Source: an uncultured delta proteobacterium
Lineage (GTDB): Bacteria; Myxococcota; Myxococcia; Myxococcales; 40CM-4-68-19
DNA length: 64,000 nucleotides
Direction of reading: 5' to 3'
NCBI GenBank assembly: GCA_903911145.1
Contig: CAIWCD010000039.1
Span: forward strand, 124,001 to 188,000
Made by a program: the position numbers and the translations under genes. Below the pieces are notes generated by a model, which searched no databases, was not told where the DNA came from, and saw nothing but the letters and a program-made list of their open reading frames with translations. Numbering within the stretch: the first letter of the stretch is position 1; each line of letters opens with the position of its first letter. Shown here in pieces: positions 8,648-17,957 of this stretch.

Positions 8648-9219
8648 CGAACGAACCGCTCAAGCAGCTTGGCTGAGACGATCGCGACAACCAGGGCGCA
8701 GCCTGTCGCGAGCAGCGTCGGCACGAGAATCACCGCCGGATCGCTCGAGTGGGCCGAGGCCCGCAGCGCGATCACCGTGGTCGGCACGATCTGGATCGAC
8801 GCGGTGTTGATGGCAAGAAAGAGCGCCTGCGCATTGGTCGCGCGGCCCTTTTCCGGATTGAGCTTCTCGAGCTCCTCCATCGCCTTGATGCCCAGCGGCG
8901 TCGCGGCGTTGCCCAGGCCCAGCGCGTTCGCGGCGATGTTGAGCAGCATCGCCGAGATCGCGGGATGTCCGTCGGGCACTTCGGAGAAGAGAGGTCGGAA
9001 GATCGGCCGGGCCGCGCGCGCGAGCTTCTCGATCAGGCCCGCGCGCTCGGCGATCTTGAGCAGGCCCAGCCAGAGCGAGAGCACGCCGACGAGTCCGATC
9101 GCGAGCGTCACTGCCTGCTGCGCACCATCGAGCGCGCCCTGTCCCACCGCGCGCACGTCTCCGTGGATCGCGCCAGCGAGCAGGGCCCCGAGCAAGAGCA
9201 GCATGAAGACGGCATTCAT
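8644..9219 (-). CDS. spmA: Spore maturation protein A family (nucleoside recognition/Gate domain)
   Basis: The gene encodes 191 residues with an N-terminal hydrophobic segment, WLGLLKIAERAGL, and the conserved core ANALGLGNAATPLGIKAM followed by NAQALFLAINTASIQIVP. That block defines SpmA and the related Gate domain of nucleoside/ion transporters. The C-terminus is another membrane helix. SpmA and SpmB are thought to act together as a membrane complex. Here spmA is upstream and overlaps spmB by four bases. The 165-base gap before the divergent gene at 9385 should hold its promoter; I see no clear -10/-35 pair in it. Confidence 0.87.
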   Translation of the reverse strand: MNAVFMLLLLGALLAGAIHGDVRAVGQGALDGAQQAVTLAIGLVGVLSLWLGLLKIAERAGLIEKLARAARPIFRPLFSEVPDGHPAISAMLLNIAANALGLGNAATPLGIKAMEELEKLNPEKGRATNAQALFLAINTASIQIVPTTVIALRASAHSSDPAVILVPTLLATGCALVVAIVSAKLLERFVR

Positions 9220-9384
9220 CGCGAACGCATTCTTAGCTTGGGCTCACGCAGGCCGAAAGAAAGTGGCCGCTCCCGCCGTGCACCGGTCGCGATCGATGCA
9301 CGGCCTTGTGTGCCGTGCGAATGTCGCCTCGGACGCACGGCGGCTTTCACAGAGCCCCTGCGCCGCGTACGATTGGGTTTGATC

Positions 9385-10461
9385 ATGCGCCGACTCACGC
9401 CCAGCCCCGCGCTCACTGCGCTCGCACTCACGGCAGGGCTGCTCGCGGGCGGCTGTCAGAAAGCCCAACTGCAGCAGATTCTCCCGCCGGGCGCGCGCGT
9501 CGACGTCTTCCCGCAAGCAAGCCAGGCGCAGCTCGATGCGATCTTCATCGTCGACGATTCCCGCTATATGGCGGTCTACCAGCAGCGGGTCGCGGCCTCG
9601 TTCAGCAGCTTCCTCGGCTGGCTCGACAACAACCAGATCGACTACCACCTCGGTCTACTCTCGAGCGACGTGCCGACCTCGCCCGGGAAATATCTCGGCG
9701 GCGGCTCGCAGCAGTACTTCACCAGCGGCAACGTGCAGGATCTTCCCGCCGCTGTCGTCGCGCTCGGAGGAAACGGCTCGGCGATCGGCGCGGTGCTCGA
9801 GCAGCTCGATCTCGCTCTGCGCGGGCCACCGGCGAACTTCCTGCGCGGCGGCGCGGCGCTCTTTCTCGTCATCGTCACCGACGACGCCGATCCCTGGTCG
9901 CCCGCGCCGGACCTCTACTACTACCGGACCTTCAAGAGCGCGAAGGGGCCGGGCGACACGGGCATCGTCACGCTCTCGGTGCTCGCCGGCGATGTTCCCA
10001 GCGGCTGCTACATTCTCGACCCGAACAATCCGTCGCAGAGCTTCTTCGCCGAACCCGCGCCGCGTCTCATCAACCTCGCGCAGGAGATGGGCGGCACGTT
10101 CAACAGTCTCTGCACGCCGAACTTCAACAGCGTCTTCGATGCGCTCGGCGCGCAGGCCGCGGGACTCAAGCGCGTGTTCCATCTCACGGTCACGCCCGAT
10201 CCGGCGACGCTTCAAGTGAGTATCCGCGCCACCTGCAGCACGCCCCACGCCGCGCTGGCCTTCTGCGCGCAGACCACCAACGCCTGCAACGATGTGAGCC
10301 CCGCGATCGTCTGCACGCCGCCGAAAGCTGCCGCGCCCGCCGATGGCTGGAGCTTCGATCCGAACAGCAACAGCATCATCTTCTCTGGCGCTGCGCTGCC
10401 TCCGCGCGGAGCGGAGATCGAAGTCACGTACACGCAAGCCGCCGCCGGAGTCGTGCCGTGA
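9385..10461 (+). CDS. Lipoprotein with a von Willebrand factor A-like domain
   Basis: From ATG 9385 the protein is 358 residues, with lipobox AGGC at Cys24. Residues about 45-230 look like a VWA fold: the first strand and metal site LDAIFIVDDSRYM, an internal strand YHLGLLSSD, and FLVIVTDDADPW as the second metal-site loop. The MIDAS motif is degenerate: DDSRY lacks the last Ser of DxSxS, so metal binding may be weak or altered. The C-terminal region has six cysteines and ends in a beta-rich piece. It is first of five lipoprotein genes that overlap one another. A surface binding role is an inference. Confidence 0.75.
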   Translation: MRRLTPSPALTALALTAGLLAGGCQKAQLQQILPPGARVDVFPQASQAQLDAIFIVDDSRYMAVYQQRVAASFSSFLGWLDNNQIDYHLGLLSSDVPTSPGKYLGGGSQQYFTSGNVQDLPAAVVALGGNGSAIGAVLEQLDLALRGPPANFLRGGAALFLVIVTDDADPWSPAPDLYYYRTFKSAKGPGDTGIVTLSVLAGDVPSGCYILDPNNPSQSFFAEPAPRLINLAQEMGGTFNSLCTPNFNSVFDALGAQAAGLKRVFHLTVTPDPATLQVSIRATCSTPHAALAFCAQTTNACNDVSPAIVCTPPKAAAPADGWSFDPNSNSIIFSGAALPPRGAEIEVTYTQAAAGVVP

Positions 10462-11957
10462 GCGCGCGCGGAGAGTGCATGGCGAAGCGGCTTTGCGCGG
10501 TGGCGCTGCTCGGCGCTGCACTCCTCGGCGCTGCGTGCGGCAAGTCGAAACTCGCCGCGACCCATCCCGAGATCCTCGTCACGCCCAGCGCGCTCGACTT
10601 CGGCACGACGCCGCAGAACACGCCCCAGGCGAAGACGCTCGCGATCGAGAACGGCGGGCAGGCGCCGCTCCATCTGACCAGCGTGAACCTCGATGGGCCG
10701 CAGGCTGCGATGTTCTCGCTCGGCGCCGCGGCACCCGCGCAGCTCGCGCCTGGAGCGACCTTCACCGCGTCCGTGATCTTCACACCCACCGACGCGGGCA
10801 GCGCGAGTGCGACACTGCACATCGCCAGCGACGATCCGACCACGCCGCTCGTCTCGGTGCCGCTCTCGGGCATCGGTGGCGAGACCGCGTCGCTGGCCGT
10901 TTCTCCGAGCGCGCTCGACTTCGGCCGCGTCGGCGAGGGCGCAAGCCGCGTGCTCCCTCTCTCGCTGCAGAGCGGCGGTCCTGCCGATCTCTATCTTGCG
11001 TCCATCATCATCTCGCCCGCTGACGCCGGCTTCGCGCTCGTCGGGGCGACCAGCACTCCGGCGACGCTGCCGGCCGGGCAATCTGCGCAGATTGCCGTGC
11101 GCTACGGGCCGCTGCCCGGTGCCGAGGCGTTGGGCGCGACGCTGACTCTCTCCTCGAGCGATCCGATCCACCCGAGCCTGTCTGTCCCTCTGACCGGGCT
11201 CGTCAATCATGCTCCCTCGCCCGTCGCGACCGGGCAGCTGCTGCCTGCTGCGCCGCTCGCCACCTCGATGACCGCACCGATCGGCTCGACAGTCGTCCTC
11301 GACGGCAGCGCCTCGAGCGATCCCGACGGCGATCTGCCGCTCACCTATTCCTGGACTCTCTCCACTCGGCCCGAGGGCAGCGCGGCGCAACTCGGCAGTG
11401 CGACAGCAGCGAGCACTCAGGTGACCCTCGACATCGCGGGCCTCTACTCGCTGCAACTGGTCGTGACCGACTCGACGGGTCTGGTCTCGCTGGCGCCCGC
11501 GACGTTGACCATTCAGGCGCTGCCGCCGGTCGAGATGGAGATTGAGCTGAGCTGGGATGAGGTGCCTCCGGATCTCGATCTGCACCTCATGCAGACGCCG
11601 AGCGCACAACAGGGAAGCACCGGCGACTGCGGCTGGACGAACCCGGACCCCGCCTGGTTCCCCGGTGGCGTCGATTTCAATCCGCGCTTTCAGGGCGACG
11701 CGCTCGTCGGCTACGGGCCCGAGCTGATCAACTGGAAGAAGCCGCAGCCGGGAACCTTCGAGATCGAGGTTGTCTACAAAGCTGCCAATGGGCTCTCTCC
11801 CGCGACCACCAACGCGCGCGTGCGTGTCTTCGCGTTCGGCGTGCTCGTCGGGGAGATGGCGGCGCCGCTCACAGCGGCCGGCCAGGTGTGGCGCGCTGGC
11901 AGCATCGCGTGGCCGAGCGGGCAGGTCGTCGCGAACGATGGCGGAGTCGGCCCATGA
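10458..11957 (+). CDS. Lipoprotein with two ASH/HYDIN-like domains, a PKD domain and a DUF2135-like C-terminus
   Basis: I use GTG 10458, which overlaps the upstream stop as GTGA, has GGAG eight bases before it, and matches the coupling seen in the rest of the operon. ATG 10479 is the alternative. The 499-residue protein has lipobox GAAC (Cys27). Two tandem choice-of-anchor D/ASH-like domains begin with VTPSALDFGTTPQNTP and VSPSALDFGRVGEGAS and each ends in an SxDPxxPxxSVPLxG strand. A PKD domain follows (VVLDGSASSDPDGD ... YSWTL). The C-terminal 120 residues (LSWDEVPPDLDLHL ... YGPELINW) resemble DUF2135/YfaP-type domains with an Asp-rich metal-like DLDLH motif. It is a multi-domain surface lipoprotein, ligand unknown. 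Confidence 0.78.
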   Translation: MSARGECMAKRLCAVALLGAALLGAACGKSKLAATHPEILVTPSALDFGTTPQNTPQAKTLAIENGGQAPLHLTSVNLDGPQAAMFSLGAAAPAQLAPGATFTASVIFTPTDAGSASATLHIASDDPTTPLVSVPLSGIGGETASLAVSPSALDFGRVGEGASRVLPLSLQSGGPADLYLASIIISPADAGFALVGATSTPATLPAGQSAQIAVRYGPLPGAEALGATLTLSSSDPIHPSLSVPLTGLVNHAPSPVATGQLLPAAPLATSMTAPIGSTVVLDGSASSDPDGDLPLTYSWTLSTRPEGSAAQLGSATAASTQVTLDIAGLYSLQLVVTDSTGLVSLAPATLTIQALPPVEMEIELSWDEVPPDLDLHLMQTPSAQQGSTGDCGWTNPDPAWFPGGVDFNPRFQGDALVGYGPELINWKKPQPGTFEIEVVYKAANGLSPATTNARVRVFAFGVLVGEMAAPLTAAGQVWRAGSIAWPSGQVVANDGGVGP

Positions 11958-13483
11958 TGCGCAGATCGTTTGCATACCAATTATTGGCACTCAAACGATC
12001 TCTGCTCGCGGTCGTGCTGCTGCTCGTCGCCAGCGCCTGTCACAAGCAGGGCTCGGTGGGTCCGGTCGTGCCGCAGTGCGAGACGCGCGCCGACTGCGAC
12101 GGCGGGATCGCGGCCGGGCTGATCTGCTCGGGCGGCAAGTGCCAGGGGTGTCTCCACTCGAGCGACTGCCGCCTCGACGAAGCGTGCGATCCGGTCCAGC
12201 GGCGCTGCACGCTCCTGCCCTGCTTCGGCGATGCATGCACGCAGCACAGCGACTGCACGCTCGGCGACTACTGCGTGCAGGGGCTCTGCCTTGCGCCCGG
12301 TGCGGCCAGCGCGCACGGCTGCGCGGTGCTGCTCTGCGGCTCCGATCACGACTGCAACCGCGGCCAGCGCTGCAACCCGAAGACGTTCGTGTGCGAGGAG
12401 GATCTCGGCTGCGATCCGATCCTCGCCCCCTGCTCGATCGGCAAGGTCTGCGACACCGCGAACGGCGTCTGCGTTCCCGGCTGCACAGTCGCGACGCAGC
12501 AGCAGGTCTGCGGCCCGCTCGTTTCCTGCATCGATCAGCGCTGCATCCAGTGCGCGCACGACAGCGACTGCGGGCCCGGCCTCATCTGCGACGTGGCGAC
12601 AGGGCAGTGCGCCGGCACGGCCGAGTGCAGGTCGGCGCGAGACTGCCCGGTGCTCGATTCGTGCGACGTGCCGACCGGGACCTGCATCGCCACTGCGCGC
12701 CCTCCCTGCACCTCGAACGAGAGCTGCGCGAACGATGAGCGCTGTTCGACCTCGAGCGGCACCTGCGTCTCTGGCGCCTGCCTGCCCGACCGCTTCTCTC
12801 CGAACGGCACGCAGGCGACGGCAGCGGCGCTCTCTCCTGGCCGCTATCCGCAGCTCACGCTCTGCGGCGCCGGACAGGCCTCCTGGTTCTCGCTCGCGCT
12901 CCAGTCAGGCGAGCAGGTGCAGGTCGTCTCCGACGCCGACCCTCTTGGCTCGTTCGATCTGCAGCTCCTCGCGCCCGACAGCACTGTGCTCGCGGAGGGG
13001 CAGCTCGCCGTCTCGGCCACGGCCGGCAGCGACGGAACCTACTTCGTGCGCGCCAGCAGCAACGATGCCTCGATGCTCTACGGTCTCCAGATCATCGAAC
13101 GCCTCGGCACGGCCTGCGTGCAGAGTCCGGCGGGCGCGCATGGGCAGCCGGCTGGCGCCGTCCCCTTCGCATCGGGAAGCAGCGGCGGCTTCACTCTCTG
13201 CGCAGGAGAGGCGACCTGGTTCGTCCTGCGCGGCTCTCCTGATGCAGGCGCGCCGGGCGTGCAGGCCGATGCGGTCCTCGATCCAACGCAGGGTGGCCCG
13301 CTCGTGCTCACGCTCTTCGACAGCGACGCGCAGACGCAGCTTTCGCAGGACGCAACCGGCAGCGGCGCGCTTCACGTGCAGGCTGCTTCCGCGACCGCCG
13401 GAAACTTCTTTCTCCGCGTCCGCGGCGCGAGCGCGACGGTGACCAACAGCTACGACCTGACCGTGCGGAGCCTCGCGCCATGA
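11954..13483 (+). CDS. Cys-rich lipoprotein with two C-terminal PPC-like domains
   Basis: The 509-residue protein starts at ATG 11954, overlapping the previous stop (ATGA). The lipobox is ASAC (Cys29). Residues about 40-280 contain roughly ten short disulfide modules of the form C-x5-DC-x4-10-C-x2-GxC, like the EGF/Dickkopf-type repeats common in Myxococcota exported proteins. Two copies of a PPC-like beta domain follow (RYPQLTLCGAGQASWFSLAL and a second beginning GFTLCAGEATWFVLR), each with the W-F/Y-x-L strand and a GTYFVRAS-like ending. PPC domains are usually attached to exported proteases or adhesins. A 39-base palindrome (11963-12001) encodes part of its signal peptide. Confidence 0.75.
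   Translation: MMRRSFAYQLLALKRSLLAVVLLLVASACHKQGSVGPVVPQCETRADCDGGIAAGLICSGGKCQGCLHSSDCRLDEACDPVQRRCTLLPCFGDACTQHSDCTLGDYCVQGLCLAPGAASAHGCAVLLCGSDHDCNRGQRCNPKTFVCEEDLGCDPILAPCSIGKVCDTANGVCVPGCTVATQQQVCGPLVSCIDQRCIQCAHDSDCGPGLICDVATGQCAGTAECRSARDCPVLDSCDVPTGTCIATARPPCTSNESCANDERCSTSSGTCVSGACLPDRFSPNGTQATAAALSPGRYPQLTLCGAGQASWFSLALQSGEQVQVVSDADPLGSFDLQLLAPDSTVLAEGQLAVSATAGSDGTYFVRASSNDASMLYGLQIIERLGTACVQSPAGAHGQPAGAVPFASGSSGGFTLCAGEATWFVLRGSPDAGAPGVQADAVLDPTQGGPLVLTLFDSDAQTQLSQDATGSGALHVQAASATAGNFFLRVRGASATVTNSYDLTVRSLAP
11963..12001. repeat. AT-rich palindrome (type P), full copy inside a signal-peptide coding region
   Basis: The arms AGATCGTTTG and CAAACGATCT (10 bases, exact) flank an inner pair CCAAT-t-ATTGG. 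The symmetry centre is at 11982. It lies in codons 4-16 of the Cys-rich lipoprotein gene and is translated as part of the positively charged/hydrophobic signal peptide. Related sequences are at 19622-19664, 58217-58240 and 59905-59931. Confidence 0.75.
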
Positions 13484-16400
13484 GCCACGCACTGCATTCA
13501 TTCTCTCTGCGCACGGCGCTCCTCTGCTTCACTCTCGCGGTTGCTACGGGCTGCCACCACCACGCCGCACAGCCGAGTGACGGCGGAGTCGACGCAGGCA
13601 GCGACGGCGGTTCCGATGCCGGCGACGGAGGCGGCGGAAGCGACGCGGGCCCATCCGATGGCGGCTCGCCCGACGGAGGCGATGGCGGAGTCGCGATCGT
13701 CATCAACTCAATCTTCCCCTCGGAAGGCCCGATCGCTGGCGGCACCAATCTGCTCATCAACGGCTCGGGATTCGTCGACGGATTCGCCACCAGCGGCGGT
13801 GGCGCAGTGAGCGCACGCACGCAGGTCCGGGTTGGCGGAGCGCTCGCCACCAACGTCAATGTCATCGACGACAACCGCCTCTTCGCGACAACGCCCGCGG
13901 GCGCTCCTGGCGCGGCTGATCTCGAGATCGACAACCCGAACGGTTCCGGAATCTGCTCCGGCTGCTACCGCTACCTCGCGCACGTCGTCATCGATTCGGT
14001 CGAGCCTGCTGCGGGGCCGTCGAGGGGCGGAACGGCCGTCACTGTGCACGGGAGCGGCTTCGACGCCGAGCTGGCGGTCACGTTCGCGGGCGCGCCACTG
14101 GTGCAGCTCGCCGTCGTCGATGCGCACACGGCCACGGGCATTGCGCCGCCCGGCGCTCTCGGCCCCGCCACGGTCGCGGCGATCACGCGCGATGGCCGTG
14201 CAAGCCTTCCCGGTGCATTCACCTATCGCGATCCTCTCACTCTCTCCGATGTGCAGCCGCGCCTCGTGCCCACGGCGGGAGGCACTGCGCTTGCGCTCTC
14301 CGGACAAGGCTTCACCGCGCAGGCCGCACTCTCGATCGACGGCCAGCCGGTCGCCTCGTACTGGATCGACGCGGAGCATCTCGGCCTGCTTTCGCCCGCG
14401 CACGCGGCAGGCGCGGTCGACGTGACGGTGACCGATCCGGGTGCACTCGCGCTCAATGGAGGCACGCCCTCCGCGACGCTCGCGCGCGGCCTCGTCTACG
14501 GCGATCCTGCCTCGACGCTGCCGGGTCCGCTCGCGCTCTCGTCGCTCTGGCCGACCCACGGCCCGCTGGCGGGTGGCACCTGCCCGGCAGCCTGCCTTCA
14601 TCTCGCGGGCGCGGGCTTCACGCAGGGCGATCTCGTCGTTGCTCTCGGCGGCACGGTGGTTGACCCGGCCAGCATCCACATCGCGAGCGACCAGCTTCTC
14701 TCTCTCGACCTTCCGGTTGGTGCGCAAGCCGGGGCCATCGCGGTGTCGGTCGCCTCGGCATCGCAGAGCAGCGCCGACACGATCCCGGCAAGCGATCCCG
14801 GCGCATTCCACTACGACGCGCTCTTGTCCCTTGCCTCGGTCTCTCCTGCGACTGCACCCGCGAGCGCAGCTCCGGCTGTCTCCGTCACGCTGAATGGGAT
14901 CGGGTTCAACCTGAGCCCCGGCGCGCCACTCGTGGTGCGCATCGGTGCACTCGACGCGACCAATGTGCAGATCGCGAGCGACGGAAATTCGCTGACGGCG
15001 CTCGCGCCAGCAGGAGCTGCGGGCCTCGCCGACGTCGAGGTGATCGCGACCGACGCCGATGGATGGCAGCGCCACGCCTTGCTCCCTGCTGCCTTCACGT
15101 TCGTTGCGCCCCTCTCGCTGCTGAGCGTCTCGCCCTCGAGCGGCGCGCGGAGTGGCGGCGCGCGCGTCTCGCTCTACGGCAGAGGCTTCACTGCGGGTCT
15201 CTCCGCGAAGTTCGGTTCCGCCGCTGCAACCAACGTGCAGATCCTCTCATCGAGTGAGGCGACCTGCACCATCCCCGCGGGCGCACCTGGCGCGGTCAAC
15301 GTGACCGCCACGCTCGGCGCTGCCTCCGACACGCTCTCGGCGGGCTTCACCTACTTCAATCCCGGCAGCAACTCCGGAGGCACCTCGGGCCCGGTGTTAC
15401 AAGGAACGCTGAATGTCACAGTGCTTGACGAGCGCGGCGCCGGCGGCGTTGCGGGCGCCCTCGTCGCGGTCTCGCTCAGCGACGGCACGAACCTCCACGC
15501 CACCACAGACAGCAATGGCCAGTTTACCTTCGCCGATCCGCGACTCGTGCTCACCAGCACGGTCACGGCGAGCAAGCCGACCTACAACACCATCACGGTC
15601 GAGGGGGTTGCGGTCGAGAACCTGACCGTCTACCTGCTCGGTCCCGCGCCCGTCGTGCCGCCTCCTCCACCCCCGCCCGCCGACGCCGGCCCCCCTCCGC
15701 CTCCGGAAACCGCGACCATCAGCGGTCACGTCTACGGCTTCAAGATCCCTCCGACGATCACGCTCAACGCGAACCAGCGCATCGTCGCCTACGTGCGCGA
15801 GACCTCGGGGAGCATCTACGGCGGCGCGCCCTTCCAGCCGCCGGGCACGCCCTTGATCGTGGCTCACGATGGAGACGGCTTCGGCTTTACGACCGCCAAT
15901 CTCTCCCCCTTCGCGCTCTACGCTGAGCTCGGAGTCGAGACGACGACCGGCACCGATCTCTACACGTTCGCGCCGTTCCTCCTCGGCGTGCTGCGCGGCG
16001 TGCAGCCCAATCCGCACGCGCCAGTCACCAACGCCGACATCATTCTCGATACACATCTCGATCAGACCGTGACCGCGCAGGTTCTCTCGCCGCCGGATCC
16101 GGGCGCGGGAAATACGCTCCTGCACCAGGCCGCCGTCGATCTCGATCTCGGCTCCGCTGGCATCATCCCGCTCTCGAGCACGCAGACGACCGCGAGCTCG
16201 TTCGACTTCACCGCGCTTCCGGCCGCCGAGGGGCAAGGCTTCGTCTTCATCGACGAGGTCACCAACGGCATGGCGACGAGCATCTATCTGCGGCGCATCT
16301 TCAGCGACGTGGGGCAGGGCGTGACGCTCGGACCGTATCTGCCGTTCCCGCTCCTGCAGGCGCCGGTCGCGGGCGGCCCCGCGTTCGACGGCACGTTCAG

Positions 16401-16692
16401 ATGGACGATGAGCGAGGGCCTTGCGCCCAATCTCATCCAGCTGCGCCTCGACAATGCGCTCCCCGACGGCACCGACATCAACTGGACCGTCGTGCTGCCC
16501 GGAACGGTCCGCGCCGTGACCATCCCCGACGCCGTGCGCGCGCAGCTCCTCGCCGGCAGCACCGCGAACTGGACCGTCACCTGCTCCTACGCGCCCGGCT
16601 TCAACTTCGATTTCTGGAACTACAACGATCTCTACAGCACCGGCTGGATCACGTACGCGTACGGATTCGGCCAGTTCACGGTGCCGCCCTGA
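13480..16692 (+). CDS. Large lipoprotein with six IPT/TIG domains and a carboxypeptidase-regulatory-like domain
   Basis: The 1070-residue protein starts at ATG overlapping the previous stop (ATGA). The lipobox is ATGC (Cys25). A flexible Asp/Gly/Ser linker (repeats of DGG and SDAG, about residues 30-70) precedes six IPT/TIG Ig-like domains. Each opens with a variant of (V/L)xSVxPxxGPxxGGTxxxxxGxGF; the best are at about residues 70-150 and 165-250. A carboxypeptidase-regulatory-like domain follows (LNVTVLDERGAGGVAGALV ... TTDSNGQFTF), then a Pro-rich spacer (PPPPPPPADAGPPPPP) and a roughly 320-residue C-terminal region that I do not recognise. It is probably an extended surface stalk. It is the fourth and largest member of the operon. 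Confidence 0.8.
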   Translation: MSHALHSFSLRTALLCFTLAVATGCHHHAAQPSDGGVDAGSDGGSDAGDGGGGSDAGPSDGGSPDGGDGGVAIVINSIFPSEGPIAGGTNLLINGSGFVDGFATSGGGAVSARTQVRVGGALATNVNVIDDNRLFATTPAGAPGAADLEIDNPNGSGICSGCYRYLAHVVIDSVEPAAGPSRGGTAVTVHGSGFDAELAVTFAGAPLVQLAVVDAHTATGIAPPGALGPATVAAITRDGRASLPGAFTYRDPLTLSDVQPRLVPTAGGTALALSGQGFTAQAALSIDGQPVASYWIDAEHLGLLSPAHAAGAVDVTVTDPGALALNGGTPSATLARGLVYGDPASTLPGPLALSSLWPTHGPLAGGTCPAACLHLAGAGFTQGDLVVALGGTVVDPASIHIASDQLLSLDLPVGAQAGAIAVSVASASQSSADTIPASDPGAFHYDALLSLASVSPATAPASAAPAVSVTLNGIGFNLSPGAPLVVRIGALDATNVQIASDGNSLTALAPAGAAGLADVEVIATDADGWQRHALLPAAFTFVAPLSLLSVSPSSGARSGGARVSLYGRGFTAGLSAKFGSAAATNVQILSSSEATCTIPAGAPGAVNVTATLGAASDTLSAGFTYFNPGSNSGGTSGPVLQGTLNVTVLDERGAGGVAGALVAVSLSDGTNLHATTDSNGQFTFADPRLVLTSTVTASKPTYNTITVEGVAVENLTVYLLGPAPVVPPPPPPPADAGPPPPPETATISGHVYGFKIPPTITLNANQRIVAYVRETSGSIYGGAPFQPPGTPLIVAHDGDGFGFTTANLSPFALYAELGVETTTGTDLYTFAPFLLGVLRGVQPNPHAPVTNADIILDTHLDQTVTAQVLSPPDPGAGNTLLHQAAVDLDLGSAGIIPLSSTQTTASSFDFTALPAAEGQGFVFIDEVTNGMATSIYLRRIFSDVGQGVTLGPYLPFPLLQAPVAGGPAFDGTFRWTMSEGLAPNLIQLRLDNALPDGTDINWTVVLPGTVRAVTIPDAVRAQLLAGSTANWTVTCSYAPGFNFDFWNYNDLYSTGWITYAYGFGQFTVPP

Positions 16693-17954
16693 TGCGCGAG
16701 CAGAGGCCACTCTCGCACCGCAAAGCCGCGCCAGGCCTGATCGCGCCGCTGCTGGTGCTTGTGGCCATCGCCGCTCCTGGGCTTGCCGGATGCAAGAAGA
16801 GCGGCGTCAATCTCTGCTCTGCGACGGTGCAGTGCGCGGCCGGTTTCTCCTGCGACCCCTCGACGGGCGCCTGCTCGTGCGACAGCGACTCCTCCTGCGG
16901 ACAGTCGCAGTTCTGCAACCAGGTCGGCTTCTGCCAGGACCGCCTGCTCTGCGTCTCGAGTGCGGACTGCGGCGCGGGCACCTTCTGCGACGCGCCCTCG
17001 GGATCGTGCATCGCGAGCGGGACCTGCACCATCGATGTGCAGTGCAAGCTCGGCGAGGTCTGCAGCAACTTCTCGTGCGTCCCGGGCTGCCGACAGAGCG
17101 GCGACTGTCCGCTATCTCGCGTCTGCACACCCTGCGCGCCGGGGACGCCGCACGCCGTCTGCCCCGTCGAGAATCTCTGCGTCGCCGGTCACTGCGATAC
17201 GCAGAGCACCTGCCCGTACGGCAACATCTGCGCTCCGCCAACCGATGAACCTGACGGCGGCTCGATCTGCCAGCGCGACACGCGCGGTCCCTTCTGCGGC
17301 ACCTGCGTGGGTCGGCCCGGCACGACGTCGCTCTGCGATGGGAACCCGGCCAACTACTGCCTGATCGATCCAAGCCTTCCTCTCGGCCAGAGCTACTTCT
17401 GCGGCGTCGACTGCAGCCAGGGCCAGGAGTGTCCGAACGGCTACTACTGCCACGACGTGCGCATCGTGACGGCGCGCAACTGCGACCCGCACGCGGGGAT
17501 CTCGGCCTGCACGCCGCCCGAGACCAATCCCTCCTGCGATCCGGCGAAGACGCACGCTCCTGCCGGAGGTGGACCGGGCCTGGTCAACGACGATTGCCTC
17601 GCCGTGCAGACACCCGACGGTCCGCTCATCGGCGCGGAGTGCGATCCGAACACGCATCGCTGCACCGCGCAGTGCCTCGGCACCGGCGAGGCTGGCGTGC
17701 AGGCCTTCTGCTCCTGCATCGAGGATAGCGACTGCCCGCAGGACGTCTGCGAGAGCGCGACGCACGCCTGCTCCATCAGCGGGCGGGCGTGCCTGGTGGG
17801 CGCGGTCCCGGACGACTGCCAGACGACCAACAAGATCTTCTGCGTGAAGGCCTCGGACGCCCGGCTCGGCGATGTCGGCTACTGCCGCATCGGGCAGAAC
17901 TGCGCGCCGTCTGCTGGATACACGTGCGAGATCCTGCGCGACGGAGGCCCTTGA
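16692..17954 (+). CDS. Cys-rich lipoprotein, last gene of the lipoprotein operon
   Basis: The 420-residue protein starts at ATG 16692, sharing one base with the upstream TGA (TGATG). The N-terminus is basic, and the lipobox is LAGC (Cys34). Nearly the whole mature chain consists of disulfide-type modules (CSATVQCAAGFSCDPSTGAC, CDSDSSCGQSQFC and so on), more than 50 cysteines in all. The pattern matches that in the third protein of the operon, suggesting a shared origin. There is no catalytic signature. It ends only four bases before the large stem-loop array. A structural or binding role at the cell surface is inferred from the architecture. Confidence 0.72.
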   Translation: MREQRPLSHRKAAPGLIAPLLVLVAIAAPGLAGCKKSGVNLCSATVQCAAGFSCDPSTGACSCDSDSSCGQSQFCNQVGFCQDRLLCVSSADCGAGTFCDAPSGSCIASGTCTIDVQCKLGEVCSNFSCVPGCRQSGDCPLSRVCTPCAPGTPHAVCPVENLCVAGHCDTQSTCPYGNICAPPTDEPDGGSICQRDTRGPFCGTCVGRPGTTSLCDGNPANYCLIDPSLPLGQSYFCGVDCSQGQECPNGYYCHDVRIVTARNCDPHAGISACTPPETNPSCDPAKTHAPAGGGPGLVNDDCLAVQTPDGPLIGAECDPNTHRCTAQCLGTGEAGVQAFCSCIEDSDCPQDVCESATHACSISGRACLVGAVPDDCQTTNKIFCVKASDARLGDVGYCRIGQNCAPSAGYTCEILRDGGP

Positions 17955-17957
17955 GCG

